Assembly (NCBI RefSeq): GCF_030272615.1
Contig: NC_081414.1
Location: forward strand, 453,001 to 517,000
Source: Cryptomeria japonica
Taxonomy: Eukaryota; Streptophyta; Pinopsida; Cupressales; Cupressaceae
DNA length: 64,000 nucleotides
Direction of reading: 5' to 3'
Part shown: piece by piece, positions 39,691-50,668 of the stretch
Layout: each line of letters opens with the position of its first letter
How positions within the stretch are numbered: position 1 is the first letter of the stretch
Translations under genes and position numbers: made by a program
Notes under the pieces: generated by a model
Databases searched by the model: none
What the model was told of the DNA's origin: nothing
Seen by the model: the letters and a program-made list of their open reading frames with translations, nothing else

Positions 39691-40013
39691 TTGTGTCTAA
39701 AGTCTGAATTTGGATTTTAAATTTTTGAGTACCATCATTAAGTGGTTCTTTAGATATTTACATGGAACTTTATTGATAGTTGACTTTTCTTAACGTTTTA
39801 TTTATGAAGGGATGTAATCCATTCATGATTTTTGCTTCTTTTAATATTTTTATTATAATGGGAGAGGGTCCTTACCCCTCGCTTTACTAATAATTTATAT
39901 AATATAAAATATGTATAATTTACAAAATTATAAAGTATCCTAAGATAATCCATACATCCCAACCTTCGTTTTGACAAGAAGTTTCCAAGTGGTTCAAATT
40001 AACTTTTTATTAA
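39691..40013. other. Non-coding spacer before the solo LTR
   Basis: AT-rich, no feature seen. Its last five bases, ATTAA, may be the left copy of a target duplication. Confidence 0.5.
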
Positions 40014-41335
40014 TGTAGTCACATAAATTTGTCCATTTAATTAAATGAATAAATCTTATTTATTTAATTAAATCCCCTTTCCTCTTTTAAATAAATAAAT
40101 AAAACATTTATTTAAATCATTAAATCCCCCCCACTTGCATTCTCCTACAAATGCAAGTTGCAACCACAAGTTGAAATAAATTAATTTTATTTTAATTTAA
40201 ATCCTATTTTCCCTCACCCACCAAATTCACTTACAATCCTAAAACCCCTTCTAGACCCTTCTAAATCAATTTCTAATCATTCCTAATTAGCCTAATCCAT
40301 CCCCTAAATATTGTCACATTCCTAAGCAACTTTAAGTCGCTTCTCAAAGACTCCAAAGTCTTTGAAAAGCATTTAATGCTTTATGTGTTCAACAAGCTAA
40401 CCTCTAAAGTCTTCCAAACCACTAATGGCTCTTAGATGACCATTAATGACTCTTACATAACCATTTATGGTTAAATCCACTTGCTCCCATGGTTAGAGAC
40501 TTTACCTCTAACTCAACCCTCATTTAAGCCATGGGTCTCTTCAAGCATTTATTGCTTTGACCATGGTTATCCTCACTAACTCTTACACAAGAGTTTATCC
40601 ATTAGATAAAGGCATTATTTATTGGGTAATAGCTTTATTCTTTCAACTCAACATTAACCTTACCTCCCAAGTTAACCTTCAAATCATGTCAAGCATTTAA
40701 TGCTTATTCCCTCTCCTCTCAACCCATCTCTTATTGACATTTGTCATCCTAGGATTGGATTGAAAGTCCTCACACGGATCTTAACCCTCTCAATCCTGAC
40801 CCTTGTTGAGATTGCTCAATCTCAACCCTCCATTGCTCCATTTTACCTATAAATAGAGCTCATTTCTTCATAATCCAGATCCTAAAAACTTGTATGCATT
40901 TAACTTATAGTGAATTTTAGAGAGCATTTAGCATAATCATTTACATTTACTCTTTTGGACTAAAATCATCACTAGATTAGATAATATCTCATTTTTAGCT
41001 TGTTCATGTTTGCATTTTCATGAACTTTTATTCACAATCTTGAACCTCCATAAGACATCCAACAAATAGTGCAAAAAGCTACTGAGAGCTACACTCATTT
41101 GGGAACTTGGAGAGGAGAGGAACAAGGGAGGAGCCACTATGAATGTTTTGGTCAGCATTTGGAGGAGTTTAGTTTACCTATTTTGTCTTTGTATGCTTTC
41201 CATTTCTTATTTAGTATCTCTCTTGATATGCTTGATTAGGCTATTGTTTAAATTGTGATTTTTAACACTAACAATTGGTTTCTTGCTTGTTGCTTGTGTT
41301 TGTTATCCTAACAATCTCCCTTTTGCAAAGCATCA
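40014..41335 (+). mobile_element. Solo LTR, same superfamily as the Tat LTRs
   Basis: Starts TGTAGTCACATAAATTTGTC, almost as the Tat LTRs do, and ends CATCA. Flanks are ATTAA (40009-40013) and ATTAT (41336-41340), 4/5 identical. No internal element follows. It has the AT palindromes, the dyad (40805-40826), the TATA box (40848-40855) and the GAGAGCTACACTCATTTGGG block (near 41085) found in the Tat LTRs, but lacks the 61-bp minisatellite. It is likely left over from recombination between two LTRs. Confidence 0.88.
40805..40855 (+). promoter_or_regulatory. Solo LTR promoter: dyad plus TATA box
   Basis: Perfect dyad with arms GTTGAGATTG and CAATCTCAAC around CT, a 21-bp spacer, then TATAAATA (40848-40855). 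Confidence 0.7.
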
Positions 41336-43600
41336 ATTATTTTAGTACATTTTTTAATACTATGAGCTACTAACATACTAGTTTTAAAATAGTAAAGTTA
41401 TTTTGTAAGCGATTTGAACATAATTTATTTTGTTTATATTAACTTTTCTTAATTCCATCTTAATTTGCCTTGTTTGCTTTATTTGTTCTTTCATCCTAAG
41501 CAAATATCTTGAATTAAATATCTTCCTCAAAATGGTAGGTGACATATCCACATCTCCTTTGTAGAGATTGAAAATGAATTAGAAAATGAAGGTAGCCAAT
41601 AATGAAACTTCCTTTATCATATATAAGTGACGAGTTAGACATTGAGGTATATGGGGTACATATTGAGGAATACTTGGCCATGACCATGGATGACACCTTT
41701 GCATTGATATAGAATCAAATATTTTCTTTCAAAGAGGAGTCCATGAATCATCCTTGGACTTGTCTAGTCTGGTAAATTGTTAGTGCCTAAAATAGCTATA
41801 ACTTAGTCTTAACCAAGCCAACCATATAAAATGCCCCTCCAGTTTTTGTTGATGATGAAATATCCAGCATTGCTAGGATTGAAGAATTGAAGGAAAATAA
41901 GCATACCTAGATATATGTGCTTCTCTCTTGAATACCTCCTTTGACTTTTTGAAACCTTGCTTCTCGGTCTCAATGTTTTTGATTAGGGGAAAAATAGGTT
42001 TTGAGGGGACCCGAAACCCCATACAACAGGTTTTGGAGAGACCCGAAACCCAATAGATTTTACCGGGATCTAGAACCCAACAAAGCAGGTTGCTAAAATA
42101 AATAAACAATGAAAAACCACAACCAAAATCTAGCAAAGATGACTAACACCAGCAACATCCAACATAGTCACGCCACACCAAACAAAGCTACAGCTCCAAA
42201 GTATAGCACGAAAGAGTAATTATCGAGAGTATAACAAGCACCCTCAGCCAACTTTCAGGATTTTGAAAGGTACCCCTAACCTTCATTAACAACACCAGAT
42301 TACAACAGATATTCATACAATTTGAATCTGGCCAGTAGGGGTTTTGAGAGGCTCCCTCAACCTTCAAACCGGGTTTTAAAATGGAACCCAAAACCAACAA
42401 CCAGGGGTTTTGCCAGGCACCCTCAACCTTAACTGAAGAGCTCAGAACACCAAACACAAGATTTTCCCCAAACCAAAGACAATAGAAAAACATACTGGGC
42501 CCTTTAAAACTATTAGCAACCGGCTTGCCTGTGGGATAAACCAGGAACCCACAACTAGAAAAAGGGGGAACAAAGACCCCAAAAACCAGAAGGAAGAAGG
42601 CCAAACCAAGAAACAACAAAAAGGAACCAGTCCACCTTTGAGAGAAGAAACAAGCAGCCATAGCCAGTAGCAAAAGGAGCACCAAAAGTCAAAAATACCC
42701 AACATTCCATCTCTCCACCTCAATAGGAAATAAATCCACCTCTACAGGACGAAGAATGAAGTAGAAAGACAACAACCAATGCTCTCCAGCAGCAAGCAGA
42801 AACCAATCCTTTCCCCTCCACCAAATGTCCACCTCCATAGAAAATATGGTCACCTCTAATAGATAAGGAGGGGAAAATAACAAGAGCCAAGAAACCCCTC
42901 TCAAAGGTTCACACCAAATACAACTCTCCACCTCAATAGGAGAGTAGCCCAACAAAGAAGAACCAACAAAAGAAGCTCCTTCGAAAAACCAAAACACCAA
43001 AGGCCAGAATTGCAAAAAATCCTTGGCACAAAGGAAAGGAGAGAAAACAAAACAACAAAAGAGCCTCTCCACAAGAGATCCGCCAGGGTCCTAGATCTTC
43101 CTAGACACCCAAAATGCCTCCATCGTTGCCACAACCTCCACTCCTTCCTTTGCAACAAACTCCTCCACCCACCATTCCAGCAAAGAAGAGCCACGAAGAG
43201 ACCCATCAGACAAAGTTCGTGACATGGAAGGTTAAAGGAGGAGAGGGAGGAAATCATCCTCATCCGCAACACCGTCTTTCCCATCTTCTGCAACTCCTTC
43301 GCATGAAACCCTTCCTGCTCCCACTCTCCATTCCTAGAAAGGTTATGTTCTCAGTCTCAATGTTGCTATTATTAAAATTAGCATTTTTATTTAACTTGTA
43401 TGTTCATTTCACCCTTAGTGTTATCATTTTCATGTCATTTTCATCCTCCTCTAATGTGGTAAAGGAAAATTGAGAAGAAAGAAGCTTCATTGGGTGAAAG
43501 ATCACGTTGAATTGCTAGGGAGGCTTGCAATCAAGTCTTAAGTGATGAAACAATTCCAAATTGGCCCTTGGGTGTTGATAGGTGACATTAGTGGCTAATT
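41336..43600. other. Unassigned repeat-rich DNA
   Basis: Between 41990 and 42440 there are two sets of imperfect short repeats: AGGTTTTG-(G)AG-GACCCGAAACCC at about 32-bp spacing (41997-42060), and a GGTTTTG...CCCTCAACCTT motif at 42257, 42334 and 42402. Open frames on the minus strand (42188-43293, up to 165 codons) are rich in Leu, Phe, Trp and Cys and show no domain. They may be remnants of a larger coding region, but I cannot identify it. Confidence 0.4.
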
Positions 43601-44680
43601 AAGGTTGATATGATTTTATAACAGAAGTAGGGCCAACACATTTTATCTTAAATTAGATTTGATGTAAATTTATTATATGGGTGAAACTTGTCATTCTTTC
43701 CTCATAATATTTGTTGAGCAAGATTCTAGAGGTTTTCTGAGTGGTGCAAGTGAAGGAGATAAGCACCTATATCAAAGTTGAAGCTAGAAGACAACTTTTC
43801 TATGAGGATATTGTTGGAAGCTTGGAGAGATTGTTGGAATAATGCTACAAATATGTGCTTGAGAGATATTTGAGAGGTGTGTAGTCATTGATGTCAACAT
43901 ATTTCTCTATCTATGATAGTGATACAATGAAGTTCAATGAGTTAGTTTATTCAATATGGTGAAGATCAGAGGTTGCAGATTAAAGGGTTTGTAGATGCCT
44001 GTCTATAGTTAATTCAATTCAATTCTCTAAGGTACGCATGAAGATTTGATTGAGTTATGGGTATCTATGTTGTGGTTGATTTTTCAGTTGTTCAGTAATG
44101 ACAGTGTTCAATATTTTTATCTGCATTGCTCCATATTGTAATATCTTGTTATGCGGATTCGGTGGTATGTTTGGGACATTGGTGTGTGTCCTTAATTCAC
44201 GTGATACTTGGTTTGGAGGTCCGCAAGTGATTTTTCAAGGTTGTCAGTCATTACGTTAGTGTTCTTGAGGTTTGGTACGAAGATGCTGGTGAATCTAGTA
44301 ATTTGTGTTTGTATGGATGTTGCTATAGTAATTCATGATGCTTGTGGATGTTTCTAGATTGCGTGCCTTCTATTTTGGTGGTCCACATTGATCATTGAGC
44401 TCGTAATTGATGATTTTCTTCGTTATATTGCTATTCTTCATGTTATTGGCCAACCAGATGCTTGTAGAATGTTGCACATGTTCGAGGCATAATTCTTGGA
44501 GGTATTTCATGTTTGAGGCGGTGATTTAGGTCCATGCTATGTCTTAGCCGACATTGTTTGATCCTCATGTGATAATTTTTATCCGAACAACAACTATATC
44601 ATTGTAATTGTTTTATGTGTGTTGAGTCGACCTTGTTGATCTTTCCAAGGACGATGTCATGTATAAATGTTAGTCCACCC
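43601..44680 (+). other. LTR-like segment upstream of the unknown long reading frame
   Basis: The part from 44210 to 44670 shares ordered blocks with 29805-30095 (GGTGGTCCACATTGA at 44376; TTAGGTCCATGC near 44528; a TATA-like TGTATAAATG at about 44660). GTCGACCTTGTTGAT...CAAGGACGATGTC just upstream of the TATA-like site is partly self-complementary. No coding content. The position, about 1 kb ahead of the frame at 45685, suggests a promoter or 5' LTR for it (inference). Confidence 0.4.
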
Positions 44681-44769
44681 CCGCAATTTTCTCTTTTGAG
44701 TGTTCATACTCGCGAGTTGCCCTTTTTTTTGTGCCTTTACTTTCGTCGGGTCGTTTGTTTTCCTTCGTA

Positions 44770-45163
44770 CTTGAATCGTTGAACTCTTTCTAAAAAGTTC
44801 AAAAGGTTCAAGGTTGAAAGCGCATTTAGAAGAGAGTCATTTGTGGTCTTTGTTGTCGTGTGAGCAAGTGCGCTTTTGTTTTTCGTCTTGAAGTTTTGAA
44901 CCCGTTGAAATTTTTGTCAAATGGTTCAAGGTTCAAACTGCCTTTTGTGAGTCGCGACAATGTATCGTTGTTTAACGAGCGTGGGTCCATATGTTTTAAG
45001 TTGATTTGTGGTCTTGAACCTTGAACCAAATCTCAAGTAGTTCAAAGGGTTCAAGGTTGTTGTCGCTCGTTCCCGGTATTATTGTGTGTGTTGCTCACTC
45101 ACTGTTATATTTCTTAAATGAACTTGAACCGTTGAACTTTTTGTCAAATGGTTCAAGGTTCAT
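44770..45163. repeat. Four spaced hairpin-forming GGTTCAAGG repeats
   Basis: Copies at 44770-44817, 44887-44938, 45013-45058 and 45122-45163 each combine a left arm of the type CTTGAACC(G)TTGAA with a right arm GGTTCAAGGTT after 15-25 nt. In the last copy CTTGAACC (45124-45131) pairs perfectly with GGTTCAAG (45150-45157). Spacing is about 110-126 bp. Confidence 0.8.
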
Positions 45164-45684
45164 GAGTTCATTTCAAAACTAACTCTAAGGCTTTTTGGAT
45201 GAAAATGAAAGTTGCGCGACAAGAAAGAATATTCCATTTTCAACAATTTAAAATTCTAAATATGGAAAGTAATCATGAGTGCATCGAACTACTTGTGCGG
45301 AAGTGATAGATAATTAAGAAGGTGTCAGATCTTGGTCATTTAACCGTTACTTCGCACGCTTGGGTAAATCATGATGAAGCGTGTGTGGCTTTATAGATAT
45401 TTTCCCGTCTGATTGAAGGAAATGTATGAATTTATTTCCATAGTTGAGAAGGTTACAGTTGCCATACTTGAGCAAATTGGAGGCGCCGAAGGTAAAACCA
45501 GCTCTGATTTCTTGAGGAATTACCCATTTTCATGGTGGTAACGGGTAAGTTCAGATGATTCTTCCTAAGCTGTGTTTCTTTAAGTTCTGAAGATTTATCG
45601 GTATAGAAAGAAAAATCTCTAAATTGGTGAAGTAGGATTCTGCCTTGTTTTAGAATTTCCAAGTTAAGAGTATAGATAGGCAGT

Positions 45685-48600
45685 ATGAGGCCAATGCTGC
45701 CGAAGCTTGGTCGGACCTCGTGTCTAGTGACTATTTTACCAGAATTAGAAAACACCTCCTTGGTTCATGTAGATTTAGGGGATTTCCTAGAAATAACCAA
45801 GAACCCTCTAACCGGTTCATTGATGGAGAAAATAGTTAAAAGCGGTCTTGTGGAAGCTTCCGCGTTCCCGCTTGTCGTACCGTGTCTGGATTTAGTGATG
45901 GCTTGCATGAATAGATATGACACAGAGAACGGATGCATAAGAACTAGTAATGGTGAGTTGCTAGTCAGTATCAATAGAGAAACGGTAATGGCGGCAATGG
46001 GTATTCAGTACAAGGACGAATATGAGGACTGAACCATTGGGAATTTGTATGCCTATTTCTTGAAAAAGAAGAGCAAGCACAAAAGCGTAATTGCAAGGAA
46101 TTGGCTCCTGAAAAATTCAGAAAGGATGGTCACGGTTACCAAAGCCCTTGACTAGAGAGCACTTCATCATAGAAGTGCGAGATATTGTGATACTTTTAAA
46201 CAAAGTGAAGGGAAACTCAGATTCCTTCTACTGGGAAGATTGGATGTACTTTTTCATTCAAGTGGTTTTATTCGGTGACAGGTATCTAGATTGGTCTCAG
46301 GTAATTGCAAAGTGACTTCATGAAGGATTGAGCAATTTTGTGGGGATGTCAGGGTTTTATATGTCTTCTTATATTTTCTACATTTTAGCTTGCACAAGGG
46401 ATTGGCCTGGTCTACCTAATGAACCTTGGATAGATGGGATGAGGGTGTATAATTATTACCCCCTGTTACAACAAAAGAGACATGTTGAGCAAATTGATAA
46501 GTGGAATGGAGTCTTCACGGAAGACTTGCCTTTGAGCTCCAGGGTGATGCGAACAGGAGAATGTCTATTGAAGCAATGGAATTTGCGAGCATATATGGTA
46601 GCTTCTTTATTCAATTTCCCAGGTTTACTTACCTCCGGGTAGGTGGTTTTGAGGGCCAACCTTTCAATCTGCCTAGGTATGCTTTTGACAATTATGTGCT
46701 TATAGAGGTAAGCAGGCAGCTAGCCTACATTGATAAAAGATTGGGAACAAAGGGTGAGTCTAGAGTTGTATTCCCTGTTGAACTCAGATACTAAAGATGC
46801 AAATCTGTATTAGACGCCCTGAACCTGGAACTAGAATTCAAAAGGATGAACCTACAACCATATGTGGCAAGGCGAAAGTTTGACAGTAGGGGTTATGCAA
46901 TGGAAAACCTAAATGTAGATAGTCATTTTTGTCATGAACCTCAGTTAGAGGATTACTGGGAGAACTGTAGTGATGAGTATGAGGTAAGGAAGAGACTGTG
47001 GCCCAGGTTTACTTTGCAGCAAATAACTACCATGAGGCTTCCAATTAATATATCTAGAGTATTAGAAGATATAGGGGAGGATGTTTTAGATCTTGAGTTT
47101 GACACAGAGGTTCAAGGAAAACCGATTCCAAAAATTGATTGGAACAAAAAGGAGGATGACAATATCCAAACTAGAACCTTCAACATTGTGAGGAGAACAA
47201 AAAGATGGTTGAGAAACCGAAAGTTTAAGGAGGGACATCACATGTCCTTGCATGAACTAAGAATTGATTCACACATTGTGACTCAATCTCCCATTTCTTT
47301 CACTAACGAAATTGCTAAGCTTGCAGGTGTTCCAAGACCTATTGTTGAGAAAATTCAACCTAAGAGATGAAAGATGTCACCATCCAGTCTCATGATTGCT
47401 CGAGTAACTTGGTCCAGGAGTAAAGAGAAGAGTAGGGAGCCCATTCTGAAACAGGTTGTTGTAGACCTAGACCCTAGTGACGAGCTTGAACAAACAATGG
47501 ATCCATAAGATCAAGATGAGCTCGAGATGCAGGAAATGGACACAAGTAAGGAAGAGGAAATCCAACAAGATCCCATGAACACCTTGGTCGTTGTCACTTC
47601 ACTAGACATACAAACAACTGCACCACCTAAGGAACCTGCCAACGCACCAAGATGGTTGGAAGCTGCTGTTGGAAAGAAACAGAGTGTGGCGTCGGTTACA
47701 ATCCCAATGGAGGACATGGTTAGCAGATGTTTGGGAAAGGCATCAAAGCCAAGAAACTTAAAACACAGGCAATGCTTGATGTAAATGAAGCAACAGGTCA
47801 CTGGACGACCGAAATAGCCAAACTAATCCCAGGAAAGGATGCAGACAAAGCTACTCGGGAGGATTTTACAGCTGAGAAGATAGATTTAGGAGTTGCTTCA
47901 CATGTTGTGGATGTTAGGCATTTGTAATCATCCATGAAGAGGATAATTTCAAGAACGTGGAAGGATGAAAAAGACAGAAGAGAACTAAAGCAAGTTGTTA
48001 CCCAGATGGCTGAATATATCAATGCCATCCACAATCCAAACCCCCAACCATTGTCACACATATCGGTATCATTCGACCCTAAATCTCCAGCCAACCACAA
48101 AATGCTAGACCAGGTTCAAAGGAACATGGTAGTTATAAATTTTCAATAAATGGTTGCACCTGATAATACAATAGGGATCAGATTATATCGTTAATCTGGT
48201 GAAAGTTTATAAAGATGCATAATCTGTGAGCAAGGAGCTAGAATTGGAAACAGTGGCTTGGGAGAAGGAAAGGATCAAATGGGTAGCAGTCCTTGCACAA
48301 ATGAATGATATACAAAAATATGGGGTGATGAAATTCTTCGCTGAAAAACCGGTAAAGAACCTGGATGACAATGTATTGTATGTGTCAAGGAAGAATGTTG
48401 AGTGGCGCGACTCGATCATCAAGCAAGGTCATGAAGAATCCACCAAATTGCTCAGAGGATTGATAGACTTGATCGATACAATGCAGAAGGATCTCAAATG
48501 CGTTGAGATCCAGCTCATAAGGGTTGGCGCCAAGACAATTGAGGAAGATGTGGACATGACCAAGGTCTTTCAGGAGAGGATTCAATTCATTCAGATGACA

Positions 48601-48702
48601 AAATATTTGACCACATATGACTTCTCAAAGGTGGCAAGAATTGAATCAATGCTCATAGTCTGTTATGACCATTTGGAGGTTCACAAGGCAAAAGTAGCAT
48701 AG
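45685..48702 (+). pseudogene. Decayed long reading frame of unknown function (about 1000 codons)
   Basis: Not recognised with confidence. Successive open stretches join through a few breaks into one protein-like sequence: 45685-46032 (frame 1; stop 46030), about 46150-46640 (frame 2), 46501-47368 (frame 1; stops near 46792 and 47368), 47727-48147 (frame 3) and 48226-48702 (frame 1). Composition is that of a real soluble protein: balanced charge and Trp-rich segments such as YWEDWMYFF and TRDWPGLPNEPW. The opening part, with GELLVSINRETVMAAMGI (about residues 90-107), vaguely resembles the start of plant mobile domain proteins, which are often transposon-derived. The last part is Lys/Glu-rich and could be coiled coil. 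No RT, integrase or transposase motif is present. An LTR-like segment lies upstream. Confidence 0.6.
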
Positions 48703-49320
48703 GTAAACATGGACAAAGAGGTGTGGAAGTAGAGAATCCAACACATCGGTCTTCCTTATTTTTAGGTCATCCTGAACTTCTCGGCGGCGCACCTGGAATG
48801 GCGTGGTTCTGCGGCAAAGCAGGACAGATCCGTAACCTCCTCTGCCACAGTGGAAGTATAGTTGATCCGAAGATGAAGTGTCAGCCTCCCAGTGGCTGTT
48901 GATTTAGTTTTCTTTCCTGTTGTTTTAAACGGTTTCTTTCACTTTGATCAAAGTAAATGTAATTTGATTATGTAAAAACTATGAGCCTGGAGGCTATTTA
49001 AGCTAAAAAGCTTGTCTTTGTAATGGTTCTGAAAACTGTGATTTTTAGGAGCAACAGATAATATTTTGGTTCTCATATGAATTGTTTGAAAATACAATGG
49101 TTGATTATCAATGAAGGGCTATGTTATGCAATCTTTGAATGTGTGTGTTTGGAGATTAATAATTTTTCTTGAGAAAATTGTTATGGGCACGATATTATAT
49201 GCGAGAAAAGCGGTGCAATGAAACGAAAATTACAAAATTCAATGACTTGCCCACACACCAATGGGACTCTTGGTGCAAGTTATGGAGCTATATGGAATAG
49301 CTCAACTTCCCAGGGGGTGT
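48703..49320. other. Non-coding DNA after the unknown frame
   Basis: Contains a self-complementary AAGCTAAAAAGCTT near 49000 and a TTTGTAATGG tail typical of plant 3' ends, so it may be the 3' untranslated region of the decayed gene. No other feature. Confidence 0.4.
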
Positions 49321-50668
49321 TCTATTGTTCTCTATCTCACAAGACCCCTCAAGCCAATGCCTTTGCTCTCAGATCACTGAGCAAAGTGACTCAGGGATGA
49401 CAATTATGAGAATGAGGGATGCTTTTGATCAATCTTAGTATGAATGCAATCCTATCTATGCATGATTTTAACAAATATGAACTAAACTAGTGATGATAAG
49501 ATGAAAAGATTAGTACAAGACTATCCTAACATGATATACTAGTTTATATGATTAACTAAGATGATAGAAATGCTTCTAAAATGTTTATTAGATTATTTCT
49601 ATTTCAAAGAGAGATTAAATGCTTGCTAAAAAATGAGTATAAGTGTGATGCTAAAAACTTGGATGACCAGAATGAGGGAATGAGGGCTCTATTTACAGGT
49701 AAAACAGGGCAATGGATGGTCTAGATTGGATGATCTTATCAAGGGTCAGGATTGAAAGTTATCAATCCATGTTTACAATTCTCACCAATGAAATTGTGAC
49801 AATTGTTAGCATAAGACTGCTTGAGAGGAGATGTAAGAAGCATTAAATGCTTGAGAAGACCTCATGGTTACCTTAGGAGGTAAGGGTTAAGGTTAGGTTA
49901 AGATTACCCATTGGATAAAGCTTTTACCCAAAGGATAAACTCTTGTGCAAGGGTTAAAGGAATAACCATGGTCAAAGCAATGAATGCTTGATGAGACCCT
50001 ATGGTTAGATGAGGGTTGAGCTAGGCAAAAAGTCTCTAACCATACCACAAAGGGTTAGTTAACCATTAATGGTTTGGAAGACTTTGAGGACAAATTTGTA
50101 AGAGTCCTTCCAAATTTGGGGGTATTCAACAAGTTAGCTTGTTGAAGGCATAAAGGCTTTAATGCCTTTGGAAGAATTTACTCCAAATTTGAGAAGTGAC
50201 ATCCTCAAATTTAGGGAAAGGGGATAATTGAAAGGTTTAGGCTAATTGGTTAGGATTAGATGGGTTCTAGAAGAATTTAGAAATGGGTTTAGGAGGCAAC
50301 TGGGAGATGTAGGATTTTGCAAGTGGGTGGGAAAAATAGAATTTAATTAAAATAAATTGCTTTATTTCAATTGTGGTTGCAAGTGGAGGATTTAAATAAA
50401 TTAGATTTATTTATTTGGAGCAAACAATTTAATTAATTGTAAATTTAATCATAAGTAGAGAGAAGGGATTTAATTAAATAAAATGATTTATTTAATTAAA
50501 TTATGTGAAAGGCTTAAGTGAATTTAAATAAATAAATTGAATAATTTATTTAATCAAATAGAGGAATGTGAGTGATTTAATTAAATTAGATTCAACTAAA
50601 TAGAGGAATGAGAATAAAATGAACATTAAATATTCATTTAGGAATGTGGTCATTTTTATGCGTCTACA
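49320..50668 (-). mobile_element. LTR of the Tat-type superfamily, minus strand
   Basis: Read on the minus strand it starts TGTAGACGCATAAAAATG at 50668, has the AT palindromes (50370-50620), the CTTTACC/CATTAATGG-type middle, the dyad (49719-49740, diverged) and a TATA-like TGTAAATA (49690-49697) with the same 21-bp spacing. No polypurine tract precedes the start (50669 onward), so it is a solo LTR or a 5' LTR. The far end is uncertain; 49320 is estimated from the length of R-U5 in the other LTRs. Confidence 0.75.
49690..49740 (-). promoter_or_regulatory. LTR promoter: diverged dyad plus TATA-like box
   Basis: On the minus strand: GATAAGATCATCCAATCTAGAC without its outermost bases keeps the AAGAT/AATCT half-sites (49719-49740), a 21-bp spacer follows (49698-49718), then TGTAAATA (49690-49697). 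Both elements have drifted from the other four LTRs. Confidence 0.5.
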
